From positions 1 to 33,057 of the forward strand of contig JAOZVV010000140.1 of assembly GCA_025869365.1 (NCBI GenBank): a stretch of 33,057 nucleotides of DNA, read 5' to 3'. The translations under genes were made by a program, and so were the position numbers. Source of the stretch: Pseudonocardia sp. Its GTDB lineage: Bacteria; Actinomycetota; Actinomycetes; Mycobacteriales; Pseudonocardiaceae. Shown here in pieces: positions 31,462 to 33,057 of the stretch. Within the stretch, counting starts at the first letter, position 1, and each line of letters begins with the position of its first letter. The notes beneath the pieces were generated by a model, which had not been told where the DNA came from, made no database searches, and saw only the letters and a program-made list of their open reading frames with translations.

Positions 31462-33012
31462 ATGCCGACGACGTCGAGGAGCTTTGCGGGCCAGGCCGCG
31501 ATCGTCGCGTCCGCCCGGGAATCCGGCCGGCCCGTCCTCGACGCGGGACGCGGGCAGCCGGACTGGATCGCGACGACGCCCCGGGCGGCGTTCTTCCGGC
31601 TCGGCACGTTCGCCGTCGCGGAGGCCACGGCCGCCGGCTCCACGGTGGCCGGGGACCCGTACTGGGGACGCACCCCGGCGGCGGCCGGCATCGCGGACCG
31701 GCTGGCGTTCGCCCTCGCCGGGGAGTCCGCCGAGGGCTCGCGGTTCCTCTCCGACGCCGTCGGGTGGGTGGTCCAGGAGTTCGGCGCCGACCCGGACGCG
31801 CTGATCACCGAACTGGTCCGCGGGATCCTCGGGGACGGGTACCCGGCACCGAACCGGATGCTGTGCCACGCCGAGGCCGTCCTGGAGCGCTACCTCGTGA
31901 CGGTCACCGGCGCCGCGCCCGGGCCGGCCGGTCGGTTCCACGTCTTCGGCACCGAGGGCGGTGCCGCCGCGATGGCCTACACGTTCCGGTCCCTGCGCGA
32001 GAACGGCCTGCTCTCCCCCGGTGACCGGCTCGCCGTCGCCGCGCCGGTCTTCACCCCGTACCTGCAGATCCCGGTCCTCGAGGAGTTCGGCTTCGAGATC
32101 GTCGAGATCGCCGCCGCGCACGGCCGGGCCTACCGGTTCGAGGAGGGGGTGCTCCAGGCCCTGCGGGACCCGTCGATCAAGGCGTTCGTCGTGATCAACC
32201 CGGGCAACCCGGACACCCGGGCGATGCGCCCGGAGCGGCTCCGCGAGCTGGCGGACCTCGTCCGGGACCACCGCCCGGACCTGGTGATCGTGGCGGACAC
32301 GGTCTACGCGACGTTCGTCGACGGGTTCCGCGGCCTGCTCGCCGAGGTGCCGCGCAACGTGATCTGCCTGCACTCCTTCTCGAAGAACTTCGGCGCCACC
32401 GGGAACCGGCTCGGGTTCGTGGCGGTCGCCGCGGACACGGTCCTCGACGAGATCCTCGCGGGCCGGGACGAGGCGGTCCGGGCGGCCACGGACCGCCGCT
32501 ACGCCTCCGTCACCGCGGACGGCTCGGCGTTGCCGTTCATGGCCCGGATGGTCGCGGACAGCCGCGAGGTCGCGCTGCACAACATCGCGGGCCTCGCCAC
32601 CCCGGACCAGGTCCAGATGACGCTCTTCGCGCTCGCCCACCTGATGCCGGACGGCGCCGCGCACGTCGCGTCCCTGCGGTCCGAGCTCGCCACCCGGCAC
32701 GAGGCGCTGCTCGGGCCGCTCGGCGTCCCGGCGGCGGGCGGCCAGGACACCCTCTACTACGCGCTCGTCGACCTCCTCGCCGTCGTCCGTACCCGGCACG
32801 GGGAGGCGGCCGCGACCCGGCTGGCGGAGCAGGATCCCGTGGACCTCCCGCTGGTCCTGGCCCGCGAGCACGGTGTGGTGGTCCTGCCGGGCGCCGGGTT
32901 CGGCGCCCCGAGCTGGGACGTCCGGGTGTGCCTCGCCGCCCTGCCCGTCGAGGACCTGCAGCGGATCGGCGGCGCGATCGTGGAGCTGCTGGACCGGCTG
33001 GTGGCTGCCTAA
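31462..33012 (+). CDS. aspD: Aspartate 4-decarboxylase (bifunctional aspartate aminotransferase)
   Basis: A 516-aa PLP enzyme that converts L-aspartate to L-alanine and CO2 and has a side transaminase activity. It follows the AspD family closely: DAGRGQPDWIATTPRAAFFRLG, YPAPNRMLC, GTEGGAAAMAYTF, APVFTPYLQIPVLEEFGFE, VINPGNPDTR, the PLP lysine 308 in HSFSKNFGATGNRLGF and ADSREVALHNIAGLATPDQVQM. The length is as expected. ATG 31462 has GGAGAGG about nine bases upstream. The usual partner, an aspartate/alanine antiporter, is not seen. Instead it sits beside an AlaRS-like gene and an alanine-type tRNA-like RNA, so it may supply alanine to them. Confidence 0.93.
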   Translation: MPTTSRSFAGQAAIVASARESGRPVLDAGRGQPDWIATTPRAAFFRLGTFAVAEATAAGSTVAGDPYWGRTPAAAGIADRLAFALAGESAEGSRFLSDAVGWVVQEFGADPDALITELVRGILGDGYPAPNRMLCHAEAVLERYLVTVTGAAPGPAGRFHVFGTEGGAAAMAYTFRSLRENGLLSPGDRLAVAAPVFTPYLQIPVLEEFGFEIVEIAAAHGRAYRFEEGVLQALRDPSIKAFVVINPGNPDTRAMRPERLRELADLVRDHRPDLVIVADTVYATFVDGFRGLLAEVPRNVICLHSFSKNFGATGNRLGFVAVAADTVLDEILAGRDEAVRAATDRRYASVTADGSALPFMARMVADSREVALHNIAGLATPDQVQMTLFALAHLMPDGAAHVASLRSELATRHEALLGPLGVPAAGGQDTLYYALVDLLAVVRTRHGEAAATRLAEQDPVDLPLVLAREHGVVVLPGAGFGAPSWDVRVCLAALPVEDLQRIGGAIVELLDRLVAA

Positions 33013-33020
33013 TGCTGTTG

Positions 33021-33057
33021 TCAAGCGGCGTGCGCTCGGTAGTCGAGGCTGAACTCG
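33021..33057 (-). CDS. C-terminal end of a gene cut by the window edge
   Basis: On the minus strand the last eleven codons read EFSLDYRAHAA and end in TGA at 33021-33023. Nine bases separate it from the aspartate decarboxylase stop, so the genes converge. The short peptide has a look of an insertion-sequence transposase C-terminus, but eleven residues cannot establish this. Confidence 0.3.
   Translation of the reverse strand, partial: EFSLDYRAHAA

Noticed and set aside
1..33057. CRISPR arrays, rRNA genes, prophage or complete insertion sequences
   Set aside because: No regularly spaced direct repeats, rRNA-like stretches, integrase or complete transposase genes were seen; only an eleven-codon gene end at the right edge hints at a possible transposase.

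Overview
The window is very GC-rich DNA of an actinobacterium. GTG starts, 4-bp ATGA/GTGA gene overlaps, G/C in nearly all third codon positions and the gene families suggest Pseudonocardiaceae (a Pseudonocardia-like genome). The genus is inference; no rRNA or other marker is present.

Layout. (1) 1-1041: homopolymer-rich contig edge and one DUF6308-like gene. (2) 1060-6029: a divergent catabolic locus. On the minus strand lies a translationally coupled trio (MaoC-SCP2 fusion, alpha/beta hydrolase, acyl-CoA ligase); on the plus strand a metabolite:H+ symporter. Two matching 16-bp operator-like palindromes lie between them, and no regulator gene is present. (3) 6177-10001: a small membrane protein, then a Tat-exported isoquinoline-oxidoreductase-like molybdenum subunit, its [2Fe-2S] subunit and a small secreted protein. 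(4) 10114-15409: housekeeping and stress genes (CBM48-like protein, MsrA, AhpD-like protein divergent from a MocR/PdxR-type regulator, threonine-synthase-like enzyme, LLM flavin oxidoreductase).

(5) 15483-27500: a large divergent catabolic cluster. Minus strand: polyamine-type ABC transporter (permease, permease, ATPase), class II aldolase, PfkB sugar kinase, IclR regulator. Plus strand: solute-binding lipoprotein, a dimethylformamidase large-subunit homologue with its iron ligands conserved, a split transketolase and a class III aminotransferase. Nearly every junction is a 4-bp overlap. The divergent promoter carries two near-identical TTTC-N7-GAAA boxes, one downstream of each predicted promoter, probably read by the IclR protein. 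I infer uptake of an amide- or amine-containing compound, hydrolysis of its C-N bond, and handling of the fragments by transamination, kinase, aldolase and transketolase. The substrate is unknown.

(6) 27675-33012: the most unusual region, which looks dedicated to alanine. It encodes a stand-alone alanyl-tRNA synthetase catalytic/recognition fragment (464 aa, no editing or C-terminal domain), a rhomboid-like membrane protein resembling the membrane part of actinobacterial LysX/MprF proteins, a polytopic membrane protein and an aspartate 4-decarboxylase, which makes L-alanine from aspartate. Among them, on the minus strand at 29989-30042, I see a 54-nt sequence that folds as a tRNA acceptor stem with a G3:U70 pair, a short GG-containing arm, a canonical T arm and an encoded CCA, followed by a hairpin terminator. 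It has no anticodon arm. G3:U70 is the identity element read by AlaRS, and AlaRS fragments of this size are known to charge such minihelices, so the locus may be an alanine-charging system outside translation. A tRNA remnant at an old attachment site is the main alternative.

The right edge (33021-33057) holds the last codons of another minus-strand gene.
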